Positions 47,570 to 57,110 of a stretch of DNA of 64,000 bases are shown in pieces (the first letter of the stretch is position 1; every line of letters begins with the position of its first letter). The notes under the pieces were generated by a model. That model did no database searches. It was not told the origin of the DNA and was given only the letters and a program-made list of their open reading frames with translations. The DNA is from Spizellomyces punctatus DAOM BR117. Taxonomy: Eukaryota; Chytridiomycota; Chytridiomycetes; Spizellomycetales; Spizellomycetaceae. The translations under genes were made by a program, and so were the position numbers. Location of the stretch: NCBI RefSeq assembly GCF_000182565.1, contig NW_015971548.1, forward strand, positions 364,047 to 428,046, in the 5' to 3' direction.

Positions 47570-48311
47570 TTGAGAAGAGGTATGCATGCCTTCTTTTGTG
47601 TCGCGTAATGTCGACCATTGTGTCATAACCGTAATTTTGTGCGCTTAGAGGTTTTAGTTGCATTAGCCTCAAATGACATACCAAATGACCATCGATGTAG
47701 TTTCATGCAGAATAGAGCAGAAAATATACGGGAGCCGGGGTTTTAAACATGTGCTTGCGGCCTCATAAGTATTCTTGCCCACATGCTTATGTGGTTGGAT
47801 GAATGAACGAGTGGCTAGTGGAACGATGATTTCTTTCGATGAACTTTGCGAATGCTGAGTTGAGGAACCTGAAGGACCTGAAGAATCACGATATATGTCG
47901 TTTGGTGGCCATTAGCTCAATCGTCCTATGAGCTTGACACCGAGCGCAGAGTATTGATGGATGCGATGGAAGCGTGCACCTGTGGCCAATGTTTACATCT
48001 TAGACTCGCAGTGCCAGCTGCAACTCTATTTTCAGGACGATTTGCCAAATCAGTGGGCCATCTGAGGTCTATGCTGGTGTCTCCAACACCCCTTCCGTTC
48101 GTAGTAACCCGAGGAAGTCCGCTTGCCTCTGATGCATCTTTTAGGAAGCAAGTAAGGTATAAGCTTGCACTGTCGCTTAACGCTATAACAGTCAGTGTTC
48201 ACCTCTCGTGACATTGCGTCTGCTCGTCGTGTCTCGCTTTCCAGTGAGCTTCTGTGTATTCATCTGTTATTAACATCTCTGGCAACACTGAAGATCTGCG
48301 GGTCTTTTGAC
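47570..48311. other. Convergent intergenic region
   Basis: About 0.7 kb between the small mitochondrial protein (+) and CEP83 (-). No supported feature. Confidence 0.45.
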
Positions 48312-51020
48312 TCACCGGAGCTTGTGAGCTTCTTCCTTATATGTCTTAACTCTTGTTTTCAAAACTTGTAATTTATTCTTGAAGAGGGTCTGGGACTACA
48401 GGCCGTGATTCAGCTGAGAGAGAGTCGCAGGCTCTGAAAGTCATAGCGTTTTACCTTGTCCAGCAAGTCCTCCAGCTCTCTTGACTTATCCGCTAATTTC
48501 TCCTTTTCCTTGATAAGCGCCTCAAGCTTCTGGGTGAGGTTGGTTTTTTCTTTGCTCCAAGTAGACTTGAAAAAAATGATCTACGCATCAGTGTCGAGGA
48601 TCGTGTGGGCTAGTTTCTCACTCAAAGTGGCTAACATACACGATAGCGTTCTGCATTATGGAAGTAGGCCTCGCGCTCCTTCTCCATCTGTTCAGATATT
48701 TGCGCCAATTGACCTTGAAGTGACTGGAGTGCCGCTTCTGTTGACGCGAGCTTCTCTCTAAGCATGCAACAATAAGTAATCATGAACATGCCAATGTGAT
48801 GCAATGTCATTCACTGGTACCTCAAAACCTCTTCCCCCTTCCTTCGCAGTGCTACATCTTTATTGAGTTCAGCTGTTTGCGCTTCAGCTTCCTGTATGGC
48901 TTTTTTGAAATGGTCGATTTCAGCTTGCAGACGCTCAATCTGGGCTGTGTTCTCCATTCGGGCTTGTGCCAATGAATCATTTTGGGTTTGAAAGGTGCGA
49001 ATGGTTTGCTTGAGGTTTGAAAGTTCCTTAATCGTAAACATGAGTTCCGTGAAGAATAAGCTTGAAGCGGGGTATGAATGCCTACCTGATGCAGATCCTT
49101 TTCAGCGGAATCACTCAAAGCTTCCGCTTCGGTATTTTTTTGTTTAACATCCGCCAACTGTTTTTCCAGCTATAATAATGTTGAAAATTTGACATTAGGT
49201 TTGAGTGGATATTTGACTATCAACTGTTGCAGCCCGCCCTGTGCTTACATCGCATTTTTGAGATTCGAGCTGTGACCGCTTTGCCCATTCCTCCTCCCTC
49301 GCCAACCTCAATTTCTCAAGAAGGTCTTTCTCACCGTTGGATACACGATCACGAAGCGACTGTATAGTTTCGTTTGCTGTTTTGAGGTGACTGGTGGGAG
49401 CGAAGATTAGGCAATGCGAGGCGCTGATGATTGGTTTGGTAGTGCGCACCTTTCAAGCTCGACCACCTTTTCTTTTAGATCGTTGATCGTGTTCTCAAAT
49501 TGATTACGCTCTTTGAGCATCGACAGCTTCAAGTCACTCGTTTCAATCCTGCCATTATCAATTAGGTCTGTACGGAAGATCCATAATAGGGTAATACACG
49601 TACTTGACAGTATGCAGATTCTCTTCAAGCTTACTTCGGACTTTATTCAGGTCCTTTGTGAGAACAGCATTCTGCTCTGTGACTTGATCAAGCGTACGGA
49701 GGGTTTGCGTGGCTTCGTTTTCCATAGACGCTATCTGGTCAAATGCCCGTTGGCGTAAGCTGCAAACATTATCATACCATTTGCCCAATTGCAATTACAA
49801 ACCTGTGTGGCCAATGCATCTTTTTCAGCATGCAATGTTTTCGAATGTGCAACCTCGTCTATGAGCTTTCTCTGGTGGATGCGGGCTTGCTGCTCATAAT
49901 CGACCCGAAGTTTCTCTTTCTCTGCTCTATTGTCGAAGATTTCGATGAGGTACATGTCTGGTAATACCGAATACAAGCTCGACATACCTCAGTTCCTCAT
50001 TCTCGGGGAGAAGGGACTGCACTTTGAGCTGTAGTTCAGCGTTCTCCCTTTGGAGCTCGCGGAGTCGCTTGGTGTCCATTGAAGAATCTTTTTATGCAGT
50101 CCGTTTATATTACTATCCGCGGTTTAGCATTCCTGGCATCCTGTCCCTTACCGAGACATTGTCGCAGTTCCAGCATACGAGCTTCAAGCGCCGCCATCTC
50201 GTCTTGATACGATTGTTCCATGTCTTTTAACTTGGACTCTAGTTGTGCACGCTAAAAGTAGATATTAGCACGTTTCGCTAAGTTCATTCTGATGGAGCAT
50301 CATATACCTCACGTTCGATATCAGTTTTGGCGACTTCATGATCCCGCCGCAAGGCATAGTACATGGAGCGGTACTTCTCTGTTTCCTACCTCATCAGCGT
50401 TAGTTTTCCACCTTTTACGTACTTATCCAGTAGGTCAGGCGTGTGCAATTACCTGTTTTAAGCCCTTTGAGCGCTTCTCATTTTGCTCCTCCATTTCCTG
50501 TACAACTTTAAGGCGGAGGATTTCCAAATCTCTGCATATCACATATGTGGATCAGGACCCCTTTTTGCATGACTGTAGCGGGCACATCAACTAACTTTGG
50601 TTGTGGAGCTTTGGAACGGAATTCTTCTAGCTCCCGGGATTTAGCGTTAAGTTGTGATTTAAAGAGTGATGTTGATTCGCTTATTTGAGCCTCTAAAGCT
50701 GTCTACTCTCCAATTTTGTTAGTTAGTTAACCGCAAATTCTCGTGAATGGGTGCTCAGAATGTGATAGCACAACCTTCTCCTTAACCGAGAGATCATATT
50801 CTCGACTGAGGGTCTCATATCGCTCTTGAAGGCGCTCATGGCCGTTTTTAAGCTGTAATGGCGACGTTGTTCAATTTGGTTCCCGAAACATAGTTGGCTC
50901 TTTCTGTGACCTTACGTGTTCAAAATTGTCTTTATATGCCTCATTTTCTTTCTTGAGAGTCTCCACAAGTGATAAAGCAACTTTGAGCTTTTCAAGTACT
51001 GCTTCTTGCGTTTCCGCCAT
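48312..51020 (-). CDS. CEP83: CEP83-like centriolar distal-appendage coiled-coil protein
   Basis: Sixteen short exons on the minus strand, in plus coordinates 48312-48395, 48455-48565, 48640-48757, 48821-49026, 49086-49169, 49249-49390, 49450-49548, 49604-49734, 49803-49926, 49988-50087, 50152-50251, 50308-50385, 50453-50531, 50596-50702, 50775-50852 and 50916-51020, all keep phase. They encode 581 residues, almost entirely coiled coil. Two blocks line up with animal CEP83 (CCDC41): DLEILRLKVVQEMEE with ETEKYRSMYYALRRDHE, and IETSDLKLSMLKERNQFE with the following LLEKLRLAREEEW. In animals CEP83 builds the distal appendages that dock the basal body to the membrane before cilium growth. Here it would serve the zoospore flagellum. 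Coiled coils can mislead, but the order and spacing of both blocks support orthology. Confidence 0.8.
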
Positions 51021-51285
51021 ATTTCTTGTTGTTAAACCGAACCCTGGCTGGTGCAGCGTGAAGCTGCTGCGCACACATAACGCAGCGACGCGTTCGTTGA
51101 TTACATAATATCGAGGTGAGGGCTCATCCTGCGATCAATACTCATGCAACACCAGGAGCTCTCCCATTAGTGAGCATCAGTACGTCTCCATAAGACTTCG
51201 AACATACTGCTTGAACTACCATCTATAGCAAGAACGTTCGTTTGGTGATGGGGGGAAAGATGCACATTTGGAGTTTGAGATCACT

Positions 51286-52025
51286 ACATAGTGTGGAGGC
51301 GATTGAAAATGGCACTAGGACCCATTATTATCCGGATTAATCCGGTTAATCATATCGCATAATCAGAACCCCCCTCTATCGCTCTTGGTGTGGCATGCAT
51401 GTAATGTTTTTTTTTAAAATTGCGATGTGGTGCATGCCAAAGGTCTATAAAAGGGGGGCCTTTTCCCTCTTTCCTCTTTACCCATCCTCGACTCTCAAAG
51501 CATCTGCACAAATGCTCATTGCGACCCACATTGCAACTCATTGCGACTCGGTCAACCATGAGAATGCCGATGTGGTGGTGTCGAGGACCTCGACCACCCA
51601 ACAGCAACCGTGATCAGAACCAGTGGCAACCAATCGGATCCGATAACAGAACCTACTATTACGCTGCCACATTAGTTGAGCTTGGTTGGTATGTATCGAT
51701 GGCATTTCTTGCATTTCTTGTCATCGGGTCATCTTCTGACATGCAGTTTTTTTCTCTAGTCTCCAAGCCTTGTCACTGAAGATCCTCCAGCTTACGAGTC
51801 TCCCCAATATTGTGAAGACTCTGGCTTCAATGCCATCAAGAGTTCTGGATCAAGGCCTAGTAGGGACTGCGTGTGGTGGTGGGCAGTTATCCGGTTAGAA
51901 CAACCGTTACGTATTGCGTGTATAATTGCCTAGTAGTAGTTAGTTAGCTTTTCCGAACCAGTTGTCGCCGGTTTATTCCCTGGTGTAGTAGCTAGTGCCA
52001 GTTTCTGTCACCTAATACACTATGT
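51286..52025 (+). mobile_element. Non-autonomous transposon-like element related to the Fanzor element
   Basis: A 740-bp unit bounded by inverted termini: ACATAGTGTGG at 51286 and its inverse CACTATGT ending at 52025, with inner matches GGCACTAG/CTAGTGCC. Taking CATAG/CTATG as the true tips, both sides are flanked by TA, a target duplication. The ends match those of the Fanzor element at 54717-56875 in their outer 8 and inner 8 bases. The 3' block (51938-52000) matches the Fanzor element's in about 53 of 65 hand-aligned columns. No nuclease gene is inside. Internal features are a perfect 14-bp palindrome (CCGGATTAATCCGG, 51332-51345), a TATA box (TATAAAA, 51445-51451) and a short possible spliced frame starting MRMPMWWC near 51559 with a GTATGT...CTCTAG intron. 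Confidence 0.75.
51938..52025 (+). ncRNA. Putative guide (omega) RNA scaffold of the non-autonomous element
   Basis: The sequence from 51938 to the right end resembles the region after the Fanzor stop codon at 56789-56875, sharing TTTTCCGA, GTTGTCGC, TCCCTGGTG and GCTAGTGCCA in the same order and spacing. In OMEGA systems this position encodes the guide-RNA scaffold, and the guide reads into the flanking DNA beyond the right end. Transcription and function are inference. Confidence 0.35.
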
Positions 52026-52115
52026 ATTTCACCTGTACAGGGATGCAGAGAATACGCATCATCATATGGGCACGGGACACAAACGAGAATTCTCGGCTAC
52101 TGCTACAGTCTAGCG

Positions 52116-53254
52116 CTATTCCTCTCTGGGCTGCAGAATGGAATCTGCCTCACTTTGCAAAATGGCCGCTTCATCTCCATAACGCTTTGGATCAACCCTA
52201 CCCTTCTGCTTCATCTCTTGGGACATCAACTCAGCTGCTTTGGCTTTCTTTTCAAGCGCAATTTTGACCTGTTCCTTCTTTGGTAGCTCCTCGACTTCTT
52301 CATGCGTTAATTTTGCAAGAGCATCTCTGATCTTTTTCTTTTCGCCTTCTTTCATTTGATTGACATCAGCGATCGCCTCTCTAGCACCCTCCGATGGAAC
52401 TGGAAGATTGTCTTCATGCAAGGCAATCCGCGCAAGGGACTCAATAATGGCTTTCTCGGGTCCGGTGTCAAGATTTTTGCCACCATGGACCTCGGCAATG
52501 TGCCTTAACATTCGGTCAGCTTCGCTCATGAGCTTGGAAGCAGGGGAATCTTTGTCGACGCGGCCCTTTTGTTTCATTTCGCGGGACATTAGCTCACGGG
52601 CCAACTCCTTCTTGGCAATTGCCTCTTTGATCTCTTTCATGACGGGATCGTCTCGCTCTGGGAGTCCCTCAGCCTTTCTCTTCGCCTGTCTCGCACTCAA
52701 TACTTCATGCAACATTTTTTGCGCTTCGCTCATAAGCTTCGAAGCTTCGCTTCCTTCCTCCGCTTTGAAAACTCTGCTGTGAATTGAGTCGCGCATCTCT
52801 TGTGACATTTGATCCTGAGCATGGATCTTCAACTCTATGGCTTGGGCGACAGGGGTCTTCTTCTTATGAGCTGGTGATTCCGTGTGAAGAGCAATAGCCT
52901 GTATTGGGCACGTCAGAATCTGCAATGAAAGGTGCTCCGGTATGGAGTACAGCGAACCTATGATCTCACCTGCATATCGTCAGCAATATGCTTTGCGCGA
53001 TCTGCTGCACTCTGCGCAACCGCCGCAGCCGAATCCTTGGGAATGACCCCACCGGTAACAGCAGCTGTCCTTGCCTCAAGTTCTTTCGCATGTCGCTGCA
53101 TACATTGAGCGGTCAATTCGGCCTGAGCAGCGTTGGCCATTTGTTTGTGTTCTGGAAGTTTGGCGATTCCTTCAGCAACTGCTTCGTCCACGTTGGAAAC
53201 TTGGGATTTGGAGGTCGTCTCGTTTTGTTCCTTCGAACATGCTAGGGTACTCAT
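52116..53254 (-). CDS. SMP/LEA-like (seed maturation protein domain) protein
   Basis: Two exons (plus coordinates 52116-52919 and 52970-53254) give 362 residues; an alternative acceptor 21 bases further in would shorten exon 2 to begin AIALHTES. The first part holds an SMP-type unit (EARTAAVTGGVIPKDSAAAV, then QSAADRAKH), the signature of the plant seed maturation/LEA group, also present in some fungi. The second part has imperfect repeats: ASKLMSEAQKML and ASKLMSEADRML, and ELMSREMKQKGRVD and ELMSQEMKQKGRVD. It is hydrophilic, rich in Ala/Lys/Glu/Met and has no membrane segment. Such proteins are linked to desiccation tolerance, which would suit resting sporangia; the role here is inferred. 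Confidence 0.83.
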
Positions 53255-53994
53255 CCTTCAAAACTATGCGCTATTTGCGCAATACTGCAGGTGCCCTCAC
53301 CTTGGCGTCCTTTTTCACCTTCCATTTCGGATTATAAATGTGCAAATCTTATTTACAGCCTTCACGGCAAGTTTGACAGTTGGTAGGGCAGAAAAGATTC
53401 GCTGCGAGAGAGCTCAACTGTTCTTTTAAGTTCGTATTTTGAGCTTATATTACTCAAGGTTGGACACCTTTGTAGGAGCCTTTCTCCAGCTTCCGTATTT
53501 CAGAAGGCGAAGTTACTGACGGTCGGCTGCCTTTACACTACTGTAATACTGACGCCAATTCCAAGTGACCAAGGCTCACAGAAATTACCATCACGTATAA
53601 GAATCCACTGAATAGTCCATGTCTGCCATTACGTATCAAAGATATCGTGACTATTTCCCAAGGACCCTTGGGCTTGTCTGAGTCCTTTTGACGTGTAGAA
53701 GCAGGAACTCTTACAAAAAAGGACGTCGTGCATGAGAAAGGTTCCAATGCGGTGCTTCTTGCAACGTCGTTCAAAGCAGACGTCCACTTTCAATGTTATG
53801 GAGTTGACATTGATCAGACATATTTAGGCTACTCACAACGCGATGACATTATACACTATCCGTACCATATATACACTTTCAAAATAATCTTTGTGTTCTG
53901 CCTCATTGTCAGGTAACGGTAAGAGACCGACACAACAGTAGCAGTCTTCAATTACAAAAGCAATGAAAAAAAAGCACAAGATGAGGTGGGGAAG
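53255..53994. other. Promoter side of the SMP gene; no feature seen
   Basis: About 0.7 kb with no supported gene or repeat before tRNA-Ser. Confidence 0.45.
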
Positions 53995-54076
53995 CGACAC
54001 GAGCAGGATTTGAACCTGCGCGGGCAGAGCCCAATAGATTTCTAGTCTATCGCCTTAACCACTCGGCCATCGTGTC
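53995..54076 (-). tRNA. tRNA-Ser(AGA)
   Basis: 82 nt on the minus strand with a class II cloverleaf. The acceptor stem is GACACGA/TCGTGTC, the D arm begins TGGCCGAGTGGTTAAGGC, the anticodon stem ATAGA/TCTAT has loop CTAGAAA and anticodon AGA (complement of 54041-54043). A long variable arm (TGGGCTCTGCCCGC) and T arm CAGG-TTCAAAT-CCTG follow. No intron. T-rich sequence lies on its 3' side near 53966-53972. Confidence 0.96.
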
Positions 54077-54716
54077 AGGTGAATGACAGAACAGGTATTT
54101 GCAATATATTCCTTGTGATATTCTATGCTCATCTGCTTCCCAGAGGCTGGCTCTAGGTAAGGCTCGTTGCAAGGAAAATTGTCGTGGCTGTAAGTTGACA
54201 TGAAGGAGTATGAAATCGCACTTTCGGGCGTTGCAGATACATTGTTGATATTGGCACTTCTCACATGTCGCCATTATCAACTATTATCATAGATGTGAAA
54301 GCAATGTTCGCATAGAAGGAGGACAGTAAAAGCAAGAATGAGCCACCTCGGTGCTAGCAGATCTGCCTCTCGTTTGGAGCACGATATATGCTCTATGAAA
54401 TTATGGCTTCATGTTTTTGAGACGAGCCTTAGACGTTGCGAGAAAGCCATGCTGAAAGACAGACTCCAATTTAGTTGACACTTGATCGAAAGCATAAGAC
54501 ATGGTAGATTTCATTGATGATTCGGATGATTTGGAGCCAATTATGTTGAAGTTATTAATTGGCATTAGCTCCGTCCATCCAGGATACATTGATGATGTCC
54601 ATGAACTTTGGAGAATAGGTTCAGCACCTTTTCTGATGGTTTTGTGTTAAAGAAAGTACGCAGTTACTTGCCGATGCTTCATGGGAACAAGATTTGGCCC
54701 AGTTCTCAACCCTTGT
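54077..54716. other. Intergenic DNA left of the Fanzor element
   Basis: No gene I can support. The element's left inverted repeat begins at 54717. Confidence 0.5.
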
Positions 54717-54882
54717 ACATAGTGCGGAGCCGATGGGTATTGGCACTAGTACAAAGATTCCAACCAATTTAATCATAATTTTACTCGATTTAGACTCATG
54801 AACTATGGTTTGATCCAAAAAGTCCTATATAAGTTGTCGGGCCCATTTTCCCAGGCTTTCGTCTTTTTCCACAGATATCATC

Positions 54883-56783
54883 ATGCCACCAAAGAAAAAG
54901 CAAAAACTCGAAAAACTCGACAAACCTACTTGCTTACATACCTGCAACAAGACTTCCTTTGCAAAAGCTTTCCTGCCAAACGAGATCTACCGCCAACGGC
55001 TTCTAGATTACATTGCCATGATCCATCAACTTGCTGACCATGCTTCCCACACTCTCAAATTCTACATCCTATCTGCACCATCCTTCACCGTAAACGAGGA
55101 GACCATCGAAGCAATTCTCTATCTTCTCAACAAAGGAGAGGCTTGGCAACCAAAAACTGATGCGAAAAGGGCATTGCGCGAATGCTTGCTGCCCTATGTC
55201 CGACGGTACTGCCACATCGTCGGCTTCGTTCATCCAAATCTACAAAAAGAGCAGCAATCAGTCAATTACCTGACAATGAGTATGATGACGAACCTGAAAG
55301 TCAACGTCCAAGAGCATTTCATGCAGATGATCCTTCGGTATATCAATCTGCGGCTTGACGTGAAGGGACGGAAAGGGCAATTTCCTCCAAAGAGTGAAGC
55401 GCGAAAAGCTTTCTTTGCTCGGCTACGCTACTTGAAGTCAGTTTTCCTTTTCGAAACAATGCCAGAATCGCTGGATGACTTGAGCATTCTTGAAAACGAG
55501 ATTTTAGAAGAGATCTGGACACTTAACCTGCCATTTCCTGATCAAGACAAGCCGCTTGCCTACCTCATTGCCATCGACGCGATGTCCTTCTTGCCTGCAT
55601 ACTGCAAACTCTCCCGCTCTATGAGCATCATGGATTTCGATGGTTTAGCGCCATACCTCTTCGCCGCTCCCTCATCCAAAGCCATATACGCATTGACACC
55701 GTCATCCTCTATTCTCATGTTCTTTGCATCCCCCGCAGACGCAGAGAGGCAGAAGCCATAGAGAAGGATGATCTGTGGTTGCGTGTCTGTAATCTACGTA
55801 CCAAAGCTTTTCAGTCTCGCCGCAGTATGCAGTTTGAAGGCTCGATCACGACGGACGGAACCTCGGTGTCTGTATACCTAAAGCACCCCGAAGCAGACAA
55901 GTATGGAAAGCGCGGAGCGAGAAAGTCAGCAAAGACTCTAGAAGCTGAGGTGAAGGCAGTATATGTGGAGAACAACTTGCCTGCTTGTCGAGCAGCAGAA
56001 AATGTCGTCATTATTGACCCAAACAAGCGCGACCTTCTCTACTGCCAAGACAGCAATGGTGCGACGATGTTTCACTATACCGCCAATCAACGCTGCAAGG
56101 AGACTGGTAGCCGGCGATTTGCAAAGGAACGGCAGCAGATGAAGAAGGAAGCGGGAATGGACCTTATAGAATCGCGAATACCATCTCACAAGACGATGAA
56201 CCTCATGGATTTCCTCCGCTACCTCCTCGTCCGTTGTGTCGACTGGAACCGCCGCAAGGACTTCTATTCGCATCCTGCTCATACTCGATGGAAATGGCAC
56301 TCCTTCATAAACCGTCAGAAGAGCGAATCAGACCTCATAAGTAACATGCGCAACAAGTACAGTGAAAACCTTACTGTTGTAATGGGTGATTGGAGCGATG
56401 CCGGTCGAACTGCAAGATTTCAGACCTCATCAAAGACAAAAGGCTGGCGCACCCTCTTTAAGCGCAACCGCATTGATTGTTTCCTTCTCGACGAGTACAA
56501 GACCTCATCTGTTTGCCCTCGCTGTTCCTCATCTGAGTTTGTGGAGAAAAAATTCAAAGAACGACCTCATTCAAGACCTTATCGACAACGAGAAGGCAAG
56601 ATTGAAAAAGTCCACGGATTGCTGGGTTGTACCAACCCTAACTGTTTGCAGCAAGCCTGGACGATGCGCTACTGGAATCGAGATACGCTGAGCACCTGCA
56701 ATATGCTAACGATCGTGCAATCAATGTTGGATGGACACGGTAGACCAGAAGTGTTCAGCAGGAGTGTTCCAGCCGTAGCTTAG
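54883..56783 (+). CDS. Fanzor (eukaryotic TnpB/OMEGA) RNA-guided DNA endonuclease, frame change near 55.6 kb
   Basis: The protein starts MPPKKKQK, a likely nuclear signal, and the N-terminal half is helical and basic. The C-terminal half is a RuvC nuclease: VVIIDPN (first Asp, codon 56016), LLDEYKTSSVCPRC (Glu, codon 56493), a zinc ribbon closing at GCTNPNC, and WNRDTLST (last Asp, codon 56682). All three acidic residues are kept. The family block IPLRRSLIQSHIRIDT lies in a different frame from the upstream part. Reading passes from frame 1 to frame 0 near 55636-55641, as after loss of one base, giving about 633 residues. Alternatively a 65-nt intron (55584-55648, GTCCTT...TTTAG) restores phase and gives 611. 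The intron size suits this genome but its donor is weak, and it would remove a coding-like stretch. Activity is therefore uncertain. Confidence 0.88.
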
Positions 56784-56788
56784 ATTGG

Positions 56789-56875
56789 TTAGATTAGGTT
56801 TTCCGAGCCGGTTGTCGCGCGGTTCAATCCCTGGTGCGGGTGCTAGTGCCAATACCCACCGGCTCCGCACTATGT
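56789..56875 (+). ncRNA. Putative Fanzor guide (omega) RNA scaffold at the right end
   Basis: The block runs from just after the Fanzor stop to the right end of the element. It resembles the 3' block of the nuclease-free element nearby, although neither encodes protein there. GGTGCGGGT (from 56833) can pair with ACCCACC (near 56854-56860) around the start of the inverted repeat; the outer GGTG/CACC pairing is kept in the other element. In characterised Fanzor loci the guide RNA scaffold maps to this place. Expression is inferred. Confidence 0.5.
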
Positions 56876-57110
56876 TACCAAGTCTGTATAACAAGAAGTC
56901 ACTGGATGCAACTTTGGGGTCGACTATTGAGCCGTCAATTTACGCGGTGACATGGTAGAAAAGCATTGATAACTTAAACTATCACCATGCAATAAGTCTT
57001 GCGACAATGGTTAACCTTTAACACGCTCTATGTAGAATATCTATTAAATGCCAGCAATCTGCAGCATAGGTTGGAGAACTTAATGATAGGAACTTTCAAC
57101 GCTCAAAGTA

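Larger units (their letters stand above)
54717..56875 (+). mobile_element. Fanzor-bearing transposon with 36-bp terminal inverted repeats
   Basis: The left terminus (54717-54752, starting ACATAGTGCGGAGCC) and the right terminus (56840-56875, ending GGCTCCGCACTATGT) are inverted copies matching at 34 of 36 positions. The only gene inside is a Fanzor nuclease; no DDE transposase is present, so movement would need one in trans. The left side is preceded by TA next to CATAG. The right side reads CTATG-TTA, so a TA duplication, if made, has been altered by one base. A TATA box (TATATAAG, 54826-54833) lies 50 bases before the ATG. The related element at 51286-52025 shares its tips and 3' block. Confidence 0.88.

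Noticed and set aside
54883-56783. Two separate adjacent genes in the Fanzor element
   Set aside because: The two halves together make one Fanzor protein, and the conserved RuvC lead-in starts upstream of the second frame's first codon. One gene with a frame change is the simpler reading.
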